Source of the DNA: UBA6016 sp964568395
GTDB lineage: Bacteria; Campylobacterota; Campylobacteria; Campylobacterales; UBA6016
Length of the DNA stretch: 50,786 bases
Assembly: GCA_964568395.1 (NCBI GenBank)
Contig: CAZMPN010000014.1
Location: 1-50,786, forward strand
Direction of reading: 5' to 3'
The notes beneath the pieces are model-generated. The model did not search any database, was not told the origin of the DNA, and saw nothing but the letters and a program-made list of their open reading frames with translations. The position numbers and the translations under genes were made by a program. Shown in pieces: positions 8,724 to 16,566 of the stretch (its first letter is position 1; every line of letters begins with the position of its first letter).

Positions 8724-9153
8724 AGATATGGTTGTCGATCATTACGGCGACAGAGAGGTGCTAAAGACGCATCTGAACATAGATAAGACCTTTAGCGGCG
8801 ATATATTGGAGCTTGAAAAAGGCAGATGCAAAATATCGTTTACGACGACAAAAGAGATGAGCGTGGATGATTTGCATCTGGTGCACGGTGGGTTTACTTT
8901 CGGGGCTGCCGATTTTGCCGCCATGGCGGCCGTCAATGAACCAAACGTCGTTTTGGCGGAGGCCCACACGAAGTTTTTGGCTCCGGTGGAGGCCGGAAAG
9001 ACCGTTATATTCGAGGCCGTGGCAAGCCATATCAGCACAAGAACCAGGGATGTCAAGGTTATCGGCATGATGGGCGAAATAAAAGTATTTGAGGGCGACT
9101 TCAAAACCGTGGTCTTAGAAAGACACCCCCTAAGGCTAAAGCTTACGGACTAA
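8710..9153 (+). CDS. Hotdog-fold thioesterase, PaaI/4HBT type
   Basis: A 147-residue single-domain protein. The segment HLVHGGFTFGAADFAAM is the hotdog helix with its HGG entry, and LAEAHTKFLAPVEAGKTVIFEA is the following strand pair of acyl-CoA thioesterases in the PaaI/YdiI/FapR branch. Substrate is probably an acyl-CoA or acyl-ACP, not identifiable from sequence. The gene overlaps the end of cmoB by 14 bases and so is translationally linked to it. Its stop codon interlocks with that of the opposing hydrolase gene at 9150-9153. The last 15 residues are basic. Confidence 0.8.
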   Translation: MAKDKDMVVDHYGDREVLKTHLNIDKTFSGDILELEKGRCKISFTTTKEMSVDDLHLVHGGFTFGAADFAAMAAVNEPNVVLAEAHTKFLAPVEAGKTVIFEAVASHISTRTRDVKVIGMMGEIKVFEGDFKTVVLERHPLRLKLTD

Positions 9154-9743
9154 CCCAGATACTCCAGCCAGCTTCTAAGCGAGTTTTTTTCTTTAAAGAG
9201 CGTCGTTGCCGGGCCGTGTCCCGGATATACGCTCAGATCTTCTGTAAAATCCAGCAGTTTTTTGAGGCTTTTTTTCATCTCTTCCGGACTCGAGTACGGA
9301 AAATCGACCCTTCCGATAGAGCCTTTGAAGATAAAATCTCCACTAAAAAGAAAATCTCCTATCTGTATCGCCGAGCAGCCCGGCGTATGACCCGGAAAGC
9401 TCCAGAATTTTACTTTTACGCCGTTTATATCCAGCGTCTCTTCGCTTACTTCAAAGTCCGGCGCGCTAGGCGGCATATTAAAGCCGAAAATATCGTCTTT
9501 TAACATAAATACGTCGGCCTTTGGAGTATAAAGCGGAATATTGAAGTACTCTTTTGTTTTTTGGTTGTCCCAGACGTGATCGAAATGTCCGTGCGTATTT
9601 AGTACGGCGAGAGGCGTCGACGCCTCTTTTTTTATCCATTCGAAAGCGCCAATCCCTGGGTCGATAATGAACTCTCCGCCATCCGTCTTTACGATGTAGC
9701 AGTTTGTCTGGTAGTCTCCGAAAGCTTTTGATAAAATTTGCAT
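9150..9743 (-). CDS. Metallo-beta-lactamase-fold hydrolase, glyoxalase II-like
   Basis: A 197-residue zinc hydrolase domain. The metal motif T-H51-G-H53-F-D55-H56 is complete; further ligands are in FPGHTPG, SGDFIF and VYPGHGPATTL. Proteins of this length lack the C-terminal glutathione-binding domain of true GloB, so it is better described as a short hydroxyacylglutathione-hydrolase-like thioesterase. Substrate is unknown. SD-like GGGGA precedes the ATG. The start lies only 12 bases from the divergent regulator-like gene, whose TATAAT box touches this start codon, so expression of the two could interfere. Confidence 0.87.
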   Translation of the reverse strand: MQILSKAFGDYQTNCYIVKTDGGEFIIDPGIGAFEWIKKEASTPLAVLNTHGHFDHVWDNQKTKEYFNIPLYTPKADVFMLKDDIFGFNMPPSAPDFEVSEETLDINGVKVKFWSFPGHTPGCSAIQIGDFLFSGDFIFKGSIGRVDFPYSSPEEMKKSLKKLLDFTEDLSVYPGHGPATTLFKEKNSLRSWLEYLG

Positions 9744-9748
9744 ATAAT
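9743..9748 (+). promoter_or_regulatory. -10 box placed for a leaderless transcript
   Basis: A perfect TATAAT whose expected start point, six to eight bases downstream, falls on the ATG at 9756. No Shine-Dalgarno sequence lies between it and the ATG, and no clear -35 is seen. Confidence 0.4.
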
Positions 9749-9755
9749 CCCCGTC

Positions 9756-10421
9756 ATGAAAAGTCTAACCCAGCCAAAAACAAAGCTGCGTAAAAATCTA
9801 AAACTATCCAAAATATCCGCCAATTTAGTGGATGCAAATTATATTGCAGGCTTTTTAGGTATCAGCTTAAACGCCCTATATCTTCGTATGCACTTCGACA
9901 ACTTCCCGAAAGCCGTCAAAATTAACGGCAAACTATATTTTGACCTAAACGAAGTGCTGTCCCATTTTACGAAAAACGACGAGAATAGCGCGTTTTGTTT
10001 TCTTGTAAGGGATGAGATAAGGACGCTTGTAGACACGGCAAAAATAACGAGGCGTGAAATCGGCGAGTGTCTCGGCGCGGATAATCCGTCGGTTGTCGGA
10101 GGAGGCGTCTATTCCAGGCCGATAGGATTTGAAAGGGCGAAAATACTTCTTGCTTATCTAAAAGAGAGAAAACTCTCTATAGAGATAGACGAAAACAGAA
10201 GCTTCGGTATTCAAAAAAAAGAGCGTTTGGCGTATATATCGGATGTTTGGGAGCTGTTGATCGCACTGGTGGACGCAAAAAAGATAGATTATAGGTTCAT
10301 ATCTTCCACGCTGAGCCAAAAAAATGATGCCAATACCGGCAGGTCCATATATAAAATGTCACCGTCGTATAAGAGCGCCAAAATATTAAAGTTGCGTTTT
10401 TTGCAAAAGGGGTTGATTTAG
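9756..10421 (+). CDS. Putative DNA-binding protein with repeated HTH-like modules
   Basis: A basic 221-residue protein that I do not recognise. Residues 25-71 (VDANYIAGFLGISLNALYLR, then a wing with FPKAVKINGKLYFD) look like an AlpA/HTH_17-type winged helix. Residues 91-140 and 171-220 align without gaps at an offset of exactly 80 residues, sharing LVD, K-I, the R and I of the first helix, G, Y and AKIL: 16 of 50 identical by eye. Each repeat reads like helix-turn-helix plus a closing helix. Sequence-specific DNA binding or regulation is an inference. The ATG at 9756 is preferred over the in-frame TTG at 9738, which lies in the promoter. It stands alone, divergent from the hydrolase gene. Confidence 0.65.
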   Translation: MKSLTQPKTKLRKNLKLSKISANLVDANYIAGFLGISLNALYLRMHFDNFPKAVKINGKLYFDLNEVLSHFTKNDENSAFCFLVRDEIRTLVDTAKITRREIGECLGADNPSVVGGGVYSRPIGFERAKILLAYLKERKLSIEIDENRSFGIQKKERLAYISDVWELLIALVDAKKIDYRFISSTLSQKNDANTGRSIYKMSPSYKSAKILKLRFLQKGLI

Positions 10422-10476
10422 GAATTTTATTTGCTGCGGCTATTGGCGATTTAGTATAAAAACAAAAGGTATTTAA

Positions 10477-10998
10477 ATGACCTCCAATATAGTAGCAGGC
10501 TACGGCAGTTCTTCAAATCTCGCTTTTTCTTTCAAGACAAGCAGCGGCGATACGATAGAGCTTGATATGTACTCCTCCAAAAGCATGGAGTATTCAAAAG
10601 CTCAAGACGAGAGAGGGGGCGGCGAATCGCTCTCTTTTGGGATGAAAGAAGGGTATAGATTCAAGTTTCAGACAAACGGGTTGAGCGAGCAGGATAGAAG
10701 CGAGATAGCCGAGGCTATGAGAAAAATAGAGCCTATGGTGGATAGGTTCGTCAAAGAGAACGGCGCGAGCTCTTTTTTGAGAGAGCCTCTTGATATGATA
10801 GCTTCCGGTATTCAAAACGAGCTTCCCAAACCAAAAGACGAAAACGCCAAAAACGCGCTTAGCTCGTCGGTGGTGGATATGTTTGACAATGTGTTCAAAA
10901 AAAACGAAAAGCCTTCCGATGTTTTTGAAGATATGAGGAAATTACTTGACAAAATCCTAAAAAACATTCAAAATCCACAAAATATTTTTTACGCATAA
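10477..10998 (+). CDS. Conserved-looking hypothetical protein
   Basis: 173 residues, no signal peptide and no membrane segment. The N-terminal half has beta-like runs (LAFSFKTSSGDTIELDMYSS and SLSFGMKEGYRFKFQTNGLS) followed by a long amphipathic helical region (SEQDRSEIAEAMRKIEPMVDRFVK) and a Lys-rich C-terminal half with a final helix LRKLLDKILKNIQN. AAAAGG six bases before the ATG supports the start. It precedes the glycine-zipper lipoprotein gene by ten bases and probably shares its transcript. I cannot name a family or function; the absence of Cys and the charge pattern suit a cytoplasmic or secreted accessory protein. Confidence 0.65.
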   Translation: MTSNIVAGYGSSSNLAFSFKTSSGDTIELDMYSSKSMEYSKAQDERGGGESLSFGMKEGYRFKFQTNGLSEQDRSEIAEAMRKIEPMVDRFVKENGASSFLREPLDMIASGIQNELPKPKDENAKNALSSSVVDMFDNVFKKNEKPSDVFEDMRKLLDKILKNIQNPQNIFYA

Positions 10999-11008
10999 AG
11001 GAATTGAG

Positions 11009-11455
11009 ATGAAAAAGCTATTTAGCGCCGCGGTTATTACGTCGGCTCTTATTTTTGGCGGTTGCGCTACGGACGGGGCGTATACCCAGTCTAACGTGGG
11101 GCAGACCAAAAGCTTTAAGAGAGGCACGGTAGTAGAAGCCAAAGGCGTCACCATAGGTGATGACTATAAGGGTGCAGCTACCGGTGCGGTAGTGGGCGGC
11201 GTTGCCGGAAGCGCATTCGGAAAAGGCGACGGCAAGGTAGCCGCCGTAGCCGCCGGAGCTATACTAGGAGCATTGGCCGGAAATACTCTCAATAAAGATG
11301 CCGGGCAAGAGCTAACAATCAGGTTTGATAACGGCGATACCGTGACCACGCTTTACAAGGTTGATAAAAATGCTCCTTTTATGTTTAGAAGCGGCGATAG
11401 GGTTATCGTGGAGATGCTAAATGCGCAGATAGTCTCTATTAGAATGGCGAACTAA
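11009..11455 (+). CDS. Glycine-zipper outer-membrane lipoprotein, SlyB-like
   Basis: A signal peptide of about 18 residues ends in the lipobox IFGGC, giving a lipidated Cys19. Residues 54-95 contain GAATGAVVGGVAGSAFG and AVAAGAILGALAGNTL, the paired Gly-zipper helices of the SlyB/Pcp 17 kDa surface antigen family. The C-terminal 50 residues are a small beta domain. Such proteins sit in the outer membrane and help envelope integrity. SD is AAGGAA before the ATG. It lies ten bases after the hypothetical gene and 16 bases before the NSS transporter, so an operon is likely. Confidence 0.82.
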   Translation: MKKLFSAAVITSALIFGGCATDGAYTQSNVGQTKSFKRGTVVEAKGVTIGDDYKGAATGAVVGGVAGSAFGKGDGKVAAVAAGAILGALAGNTLNKDAGQELTIRFDNGDTVTTLYKVDKNAPFMFRSGDRVIVEMLNAQIVSIRMAN

Positions 11456-11471
11456 GCTTTAGTCGCGCCGT

Positions 11472-12818
11472 ATGAAAGCACATTTTGGTACCGTAGGGTT
11501 TGTTTTTGCCGCAGCAGGCTCCGCTATAGGGCTCGGCAACATATGGAAATTTCCGTATATTGCCGGGATGTATGGCGGCGGGGCGTTTGTGCTGACGTAT
11601 ATATTGGCTGTTTTATTTATAGGCGTTCCGCTTTTGATTGCGGAGATGGCGATAGGCGCCATGGCAAAAAAGGACCCTGTCGGCTCATTCGGCGCGCTTG
11701 CCTCAAAAGCTTCGGCTTTATGGAGAAGCGCCGGTTTCTCGATGCTTACTGGTCTTATTATCCTCTCTTTCTACTCTGTCGTTATAGGTTGGATTTTATA
11801 CTACATTTTTTTGACGCTCACGACGCTTCCGGCTACGGCAGAGGAGGCCTCGTACATATTCCAATCGATGCTATCCGAAGATTTTAAGACGCAGACGCTT
11901 TTCCATACGATTTCTATGCTGCTTACGGTGTATATAGTTTTGCTAGGCGTAGAGAAGGGCATAGAGCGGGTCAATCTGATATTGCTGCCGCTTCTTTTCG
12001 CGATTTTGCTGTTTATGTTTTTTTATTCGATGAATTTTGATTCGTTCGTCGTGGCTACGAGTTTTATGTTTACGCCCAATTTTGAGAGTTTGACGCCAAA
12101 AGCGCTTCTGGTTGCGGTGGGGCACGCTTTTTTTACGCTCTCTCTCGGTATGGCTACGATGCTTACATACGCCTCGTATACGGACAAAAATTCAAACTAC
12201 GTCAAGTCTGCCGTTATTGTCGCGGTTATGGAGATAGGCGTAGCCATTATCGTAGGCGTTACTCTTTTTGCGTTTTTGTTTAATTTTGGGTTTGAGCCGG
12301 ATCAGGGTCCAGGTCTTGTATTCGTGTCGATGCCGGCGATGTTTTTTAACTTCGGGATTTTTGGAAACATCTTGGCGCTCCTGTTTTTTATAGCTCTCTC
12401 TTTTGCCGCTATAACTTCCGCCATCTCTATTTTGGAGCCTACGGTCGCATATTTTATAGGCCAAAAAAACTGGAGCAGAAAAAAAAGCGTTACCGTGCTC
12501 GGTTTTATGGTGTGGGTTGCGGGGATTGCGCTTTTGGCTTCGAATATAAGCGAATACAAAGCGGCGCTTTCGTTTGGCTCAAAAACTCTTTTTGATTGGT
12601 TCGATTTTGTGTCTAGTGCGATACTGCTTATAGTCGGCGGACTGCTTATAGCGTTTTTTGTCGGGTTCGGAATGGATAAAAACCTCCTAAGAACGCATAT
12701 GCTTTCGTTTATGCCGGAGTTCGTATTTGAGCTTTGGTACTCCTGCGTCAAATACTTCATTCCGCCTGTTTTGATAGTTTTGATGGCGTATATGCTCCAA
12801 AGCCAATTTTGGAACTAG
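11472..12818 (+). CDS. Sodium-dependent neurotransmitter-symporter family transporter
   Basis: 448 residues with about eleven membrane segments. The first helix has AAGSAIGLGNIWKFPYIAG, the unwound Na+/substrate site of LeuT-fold NSS proteins, followed by GGGAFVLTYI. These inner-membrane symporters import amino acids or related amines with sodium. The substrate cannot be assigned, though bacterial members with this motif are commonly Leu, Tyr or Trp transporters. The gene follows the lipoprotein gene and is followed by flgH; spacing of 36 bases to flgH suggests co-transcription but no functional link is apparent. Confidence 0.9.
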   Translation: MKAHFGTVGFVFAAAGSAIGLGNIWKFPYIAGMYGGGAFVLTYILAVLFIGVPLLIAEMAIGAMAKKDPVGSFGALASKASALWRSAGFSMLTGLIILSFYSVVIGWILYYIFLTLTTLPATAEEASYIFQSMLSEDFKTQTLFHTISMLLTVYIVLLGVEKGIERVNLILLPLLFAILLFMFFYSMNFDSFVVATSFMFTPNFESLTPKALLVAVGHAFFTLSLGMATMLTYASYTDKNSNYVKSAVIVAVMEIGVAIIVGVTLFAFLFNFGFEPDQGPGLVFVSMPAMFFNFGIFGNILALLFFIALSFAAITSAISILEPTVAYFIGQKNWSRKKSVTVLGFMVWVAGIALLASNISEYKAALSFGSKTLFDWFDFVSSAILLIVGGLLIAFFVGFGMDKNLLRTHMLSFMPEFVFELWYSCVKYFIPPVLIVLMAYMLQSQFWN

Positions 12819-12854
12819 GTTTGCTTTATATCTGAAAAATTCAAGGTTTTCGAT

Positions 12855-13577
12855 ATGAACAAAGCATACCTGCCGTTTATTTTGGTCTCAGCCATCATTT
12901 TGGGCGGCTGCTCTAGACATCCGATGGATCCGGATATAGATATGAAGCCGCCAAAATACGTAGAGCAAATGGAGCCAAAAGAAGAAAACGGCAATATAGC
13001 TAACGCCGGCAGCCTATTCGGGCAGGGCGAAAACCCTCTGTATTCCGATAGGAAGGCGATGCGAGTCAACGACATAGTCAGGGTTGTTATCAAAGAGAAC
13101 GCGACCAGTTCTTCATCGTCTTCCAAAAAACTATCCAGAAACCAGCAGGACAAGCTAGGCGGTGGAATAATAGCTTCTCCGGGCGGCAATCTAAATCCGC
13201 AAATGACGGCTATAGCCGGAAGGGCGAACGGATTTTTGGATATAGGGCTTACTACCGGCTCCAGCTATACGTTTGACGGAAGCGGCAAAGGCAGCAGACA
13301 GGAGAGCTTCAGTACTACCGTATCCGCCAGGGTAATCAAGGTTATGAGCAACAATACCTACTTTATCGACGGCTCGAGAGAGGTTATGATAGACGGCGAG
13401 AAGCAGATAATGAGAGTCAGCGGCGTAATAAGGGCGGACGACATCGGCAAAGACAACTCCATCAATTCTGAGTATATCTCTGACGCAAAAATCGTATATG
13501 AGACGCAGGGTGAAATCAAAAGAGCGTCTACGCAGCCTTGGGGGTCAAAACTGCTAGAAGCCGTCTGGCCGTTCTGA
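12855..13577 (+). CDS. flgH: Flagellar L-ring protein FlgH
   Basis: Lipoprotein of the outer-membrane L-ring that forms the bushing around the flagellar rod. The signal peptide ends in the lipobox ILGGC. Family features are LFGQGENPLYSDRKAMRVNDIVRV near residues 55-80, the Ser-rich segment, the GRANGFLDIG region and RVSGVIRADDIGKDNSINSEYISDAKI near 195-220. The length of 240 is normal. Flagellar genes are scattered in Campylobacterota, and this one is flanked by a transporter and trmL. trmL starts only three bases after its stop codon. No flagellar sigma promoter was evident in the short upstream gap. Confidence 0.95.
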   Translation: MNKAYLPFILVSAIILGGCSRHPMDPDIDMKPPKYVEQMEPKEENGNIANAGSLFGQGENPLYSDRKAMRVNDIVRVVIKENATSSSSSSKKLSRNQQDKLGGGIIASPGGNLNPQMTAIAGRANGFLDIGLTTGSSYTFDGSGKGSRQESFSTTVSARVIKVMSNNTYFIDGSREVMIDGEKQIMRVSGVIRADDIGKDNSINSEYISDAKIVYETQGEIKRASTQPWGSKLLEAVWPF

Positions 13578-13580
13578 TAG

Positions 13581-14051
13581 ATGTTCAATATCGTTCTTGT
13601 ATCGCCAAAAATACCGCAAAATACCGGAAATATAGGCAGGACTTGCGTCGCTTTGGGGTATAGCCTCCATATCGTCAAGCCGATACCTTTTGAGCTTGAC
13701 GACAAGCAGATAAAGAGGGCGGGTCTGGATTATTGGCCGCACCTGAATCTTTTCGTATGGGAATCGCTGGATGATTTTTTGGCCGCCAACCCGATAAACG
13801 AGAGGCATTTTTTTCTGACGACAAAAACGGACAACTCATATTTTGACGCCTCTTTTTCGCCGGGAGACTATTTTTATTTCGGCTCAGAGGACTCCGGCTT
13901 GCCGACGTCCTTGATGGATATTCGAAAAGATGGGATGCTTACTATCGATATGAGAGAGGAGTTTCGCAGTCTCAACCTCTCGTCGGCCGTGGCTGCGGTA
14001 GCCTACGAAGCTTTTAGACAAAACAGAGGAGCGTTTCTTTGGGCGACATAG
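13581..14051 (+). CDS. trmL: tRNA (cytidine/uridine-2'-O)-methyltransferase
   Basis: SPOUT-family enzyme that 2'-O-methylates the wobble base of tRNA-Leu isoacceptors. Motifs seen: PQNTGNIGRTC near residues 12-22, DYWPH near 55, YFGSEDSGLP near 100 and the knot-forming NLSSAVAAVAYEAFRQ near 130-145. At 156 residues it has the usual size. It follows flgH by three bases and overlaps the small membrane ORF. Confidence 0.93.
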   Translation: MFNIVLVSPKIPQNTGNIGRTCVALGYSLHIVKPIPFELDDKQIKRAGLDYWPHLNLFVWESLDDFLAANPINERHFFLTTKTDNSYFDASFSPGDYFYFGSEDSGLPTSLMDIRKDGMLTIDMREEFRSLNLSSAVAAVAYEAFRQNRGAFLWAT

Positions 14052-14134
14052 TAGACGTATTGATGATTAGCGGCATGATATTCGTTTTGTATATTATGAC
14101 CGAGAAATTCGTGAAATCCAGATCAAAAAAATAG
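14039..14134 (+). CDS. Small single-span membrane protein (31 aa)
   Basis: A TTG-started ORF of 31 codons overlapping the end of trmL by 13 bases. It has one of the best ribosome sites of the window: AGAGGAG seven bases before the TTG. The peptide begins with acidic residues (GDIVD), has a hydrophobic stretch from about residue 8 to 20 (MISGMIFVLYIM) and ends in a basic tail (KSRSKK), consistent with a single-pass inner-membrane peptide with the tail in the cytoplasm. I do not know the family. The main alternative is a chance ORF; the strong SD and the charge layout argue against this. Confidence 0.5.
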   Translation: MGDIVDVLMISGMIFVLYIMTEKFVKSRSKK

Positions 14135-14165
14135 TTTTTAATCAAAACCCCTTGAAATATTTGGT

Positions 14166-14171
14166 TAAAAT
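14166..14171 (+). promoter_or_regulatory. Possible -10 box for nadE
   Basis: TAAAAT in an A/T-rich gap, 34 bases before the nadE ATG, which is preceded by AGAGGG. Weak evidence from one hexamer and position only. Confidence 0.3.
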
Positions 14172-14205
14172 AATAAAAAACCAAAAGCTTAGAGGGTTGT
14201 AGCTT

Positions 14206-14958
14206 ATGAACAGAGATTACGCAAAAATAGAAGCAAAACTGATCTCTTTTTTGCAGGAAGAGGTTAAAAAGGCCGGTTTCGAAAGGGTTGTTTTGGGACT
14301 CTCCGGCGGTGTGGATTCGGCTGTCGTCGCCGTGCTTTGCAAAAAGGCTTTCGGTCCGAAGATGCTGGCCGTCATGATGCCTAGCGACACGACAAATCCG
14401 ATACATATGAGTCACGCTTTGGCTTTATGCGAGAAATTCGATATCGAAGCGGAACACGTATCTATAAAAAATATGCTTCATGCTTATCCTTTGGAGCTTA
14501 AAACCAAACTGCGCAAAGGAAACCTGGCGGCCAGAATGAGAATGTCGGTTCTCTACGATATATCGGCAAGGGATAGGGCGATAGTCGTCGGCACCAGCAA
14601 CAAAAGCGAGATACTGCTTGGATACGGCACGATGTACGGCGATACGGCATGCGGTATAAATCCGATAGGCTCTTTGTATAAGACGCAGATATTCGGCTTG
14701 GCCAAACATATAGGCGTAACGGACGAGATAATAGAAAAGGCTCCTAGCGCAGACCTTTGGGAGGGACAAAGCGACGAAGAGGAGCTGGGATTTAAATATA
14801 AAGACCTCGATGCGGCCATGCACGATATTTTTGACGTCGGACTCTCAAGGGAAGAGGCTGCGGCAAAAGGCCATAACGCCGGAATGATAGAGTTTATTAT
14901 GGCTAGATACGAAGCCAATCTGTTTAAGACAAGACCGCCGAAAATAGCGGAGCTGTAG
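14206..14958 (+). CDS. nadE: NH3-dependent NAD+ synthetase
   Basis: Amidates deamido-NAD with ammonia and ATP, the last step of NAD synthesis. The PP-loop LGLSGGVDSAVV is near residues 30-41, and GTSNKSEILLGYGTMYGD near 127-144 is the deamido-NAD site. APSADLWEGQSDEEELGF is also typical. At 250 residues it is the short form without a glutaminase domain. The stop codon shares one base with the GTG start of lpxK, so the two are translationally coupled. Confidence 0.96.
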   Translation: MNRDYAKIEAKLISFLQEEVKKAGFERVVLGLSGGVDSAVVAVLCKKAFGPKMLAVMMPSDTTNPIHMSHALALCEKFDIEAEHVSIKNMLHAYPLELKTKLRKGNLAARMRMSVLYDISARDRAIVVGTSNKSEILLGYGTMYGDTACGINPIGSLYKTQIFGLAKHIGVTDEIIEKAPSADLWEGQSDEEELGFKYKDLDAAMHDIFDVGLSREEAAAKGHNAGMIEFIMARYEANLFKTRPPKIAEL

Positions 14959-15902
14959 TGGTTCACAAAATAGAGGATATGTTTTTTCGCTTCGACAAGC
15001 TTTGGCATATCCTGCTTGCCCTGCTTTTTTTGCCTTTAAGTTTTGTGTATTGCGCAGTAGGTATTTTTAGAAAAATATTGACATCGCCTATGGATTTGGG
15101 GATCCCTATAATATCGGTCGGCAATCTGACCGTGGGCGGAAGCGGCAAAACTCCTTTCGCGATAGAACTATGCAAGCTCTTGGACTCCCCATGCGTCGTT
15201 AGCAGAGGCTACGGCAGACGCTCAAAAGGTCTCGTCGTCGTAGGCAGGGAAGGGCGTATCTTGTGCGGCGTAGAAGAGAGCGGCGATGAAGCCATGCTTA
15301 TAGCCAAAAAAGCAGGCAACGCAACCGTGATAGTGTGCGAAGATAGGAAAAAAGCCATCTTGAAAGCCAAGGAGCTAGGGTGCCGATCTATCGTGCTAGA
15401 TGACGGATTCGGGAAGTTTGAAATCGATAAATTCGATATTCTGCTGTTTCCCTCGACTCCTTTTAAAAATGTTTTTTGTTTGCCTTCCGGTCCGTTTAGA
15501 TATCCGCTTTTTTTTGAGAAGTTCGGCGATATAGTCGGAGTTGACGGCGTAGACTTCAAAAGAAGTACGACGGTTGCGGGAAGTGAAAACGGCTTCGTGC
15601 TTATTACCGCAATCGCAAATCCGCAGAGGCTTGATCGCTTTTTGCCTCAAGGCGTTGCGGCAAAGTATTATTTTGCGGATCACCACTATTTTTCAAAAAG
15701 CGAGATAGCGCATATTAAGGCCAAGCATCCCGGAATGACGCTTTTGTGCACCGAAAAAGACGGCGTCAAGCTGGATAGGCTGGGTATAGAGTATGTCGCA
15801 TTGGAGCTGAACCTATCTTTTGATACTGATTTTTTGGCGTTTCTAGGCGCGAAGCTGACGGATAAGTTTGGGTCTAATCTTTTGAAAAATCAAACAACTT
15901 AG
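14958..15902 (+). CDS. lpxK: Tetraacyldisaccharide 4'-kinase
   Basis: Phosphorylates the 4' position of the lipid A disaccharide at the inner membrane. An N-terminal membrane-associated segment (LLALLFLPLSFVYCAVG, about residues 16-32) is followed by the P-loop GNLTVGGSGKTPFA near 55-68. VSRGYGRR and IVLDDGFGKFEI are further family motifs; the latter replaces the usual LDDGFQH with LDDGFGK. Start is GTG overlapping the nadE stop codon by one base. Length 314 is normal. Confidence 0.92.
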   Translation: MVHKIEDMFFRFDKLWHILLALLFLPLSFVYCAVGIFRKILTSPMDLGIPIISVGNLTVGGSGKTPFAIELCKLLDSPCVVSRGYGRRSKGLVVVGREGRILCGVEESGDEAMLIAKKAGNATVIVCEDRKKAILKAKELGCRSIVLDDGFGKFEIDKFDILLFPSTPFKNVFCLPSGPFRYPLFFEKFGDIVGVDGVDFKRSTTVAGSENGFVLITAIANPQRLDRFLPQGVAAKYYFADHHYFSKSEIAHIKAKHPGMTLLCTEKDGVKLDRLGIEYVALELNLSFDTDFLAFLGAKLTDKFGSNLLKNQTT

Positions 15903-15904
15903 TG

Positions 15905-15910
15905 TAAAAT
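15905..15910 (+). promoter_or_regulatory. Likely -10 box (TGTAAAAT) for the TPR-like gene
   Basis: GTGTAAAAT lies 51 bases before the ATG at 15962. The same nonamer context recurs at 17833-17841 before the lipoprotein gene, suggesting a shared promoter type. Confidence 0.4.
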
Positions 15911-15961
15911 CGTAATAAATAGCGTATGTTGAGTCGCATAAACCAAAAATTAGAGGTATAG

Positions 15962-16564
15962 ATGAGCCTAAAAGAAGACGCTCTGGCTATAAAGCAAGAG
16001 ATAGATAACGAAGAGAAGTTTTTAACCGCTTTTGTTAAAGCCGAGAAGTTTGTCAAAAAATACAAGATAGCAATCATGGGGGTTCTTTCCGCCGCAGTGC
16101 TTGGATTCGCGGGATATAAGGGGTATGGATATTACAATGAGAGCAGGATCGCGGCGGCAAATGACGCATATTTGAAGCTTGTAAAAAATCAAAACGATAA
16201 AGAGGCTCTAAATACGCTAAAGGAAAAGAGCAAACCGCTTTTTGACGCATATACCTTGCACGCGGCTATCAAAAACAAGGATTTGAAGGGTCTGAACGCG
16301 GCGACGGCGTCGCAGAACAAAATCATATCAGACATAGCGGCCTATGAGCTTGCGGTATCTTCGGGAGACGCCGACAAGCTTGCCGCTTATGCGACAAATA
16401 AGGATGCGTTCTATAAAGATTTGGCTCTTTTTGTTCTGGCGAACAAATATATTGAAAAAGGCGAATACAAAAAAGCCGGAGAAGCGCTTGCGAAAATAAG
16501 CGCATCGTCTGAAATCAAAGAGTATGCGAGCTACCTAAACCACTCCATCATAACGTTTAATTAA
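15962..16564 (+). CDS. Membrane-anchored TPR-like protein
   Basis: 200 residues. An acidic/basic cytoplasmic start of about 36 residues leads to one membrane helix (KIAIMGVLSAAVLGFAGYKG, about 37-56) and a periplasmic part made of Ala/Lys/Leu-rich helices that look like degenerate TPR units (ALFVLANKYIEKGEYKKAGEAL). The layout resembles YfgM/DUF2659-type proteins, which assist periplasmic protein folding. That role here is inference. SD is TTAGAGG before the ATG. The next gene follows after two bases. Confidence 0.72.
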   Translation: MSLKEDALAIKQEIDNEEKFLTAFVKAEKFVKKYKIAIMGVLSAAVLGFAGYKGYGYYNESRIAAANDAYLKLVKNQNDKEALNTLKEKSKPLFDAYTLHAAIKNKDLKGLNAATASQNKIISDIAAYELAVSSGDADKLAAYATNKDAFYKDLALFVLANKYIEKGEYKKAGEALAKISASSEIKEYASYLNHSIITFN

Positions 16565-16566
16565 AG

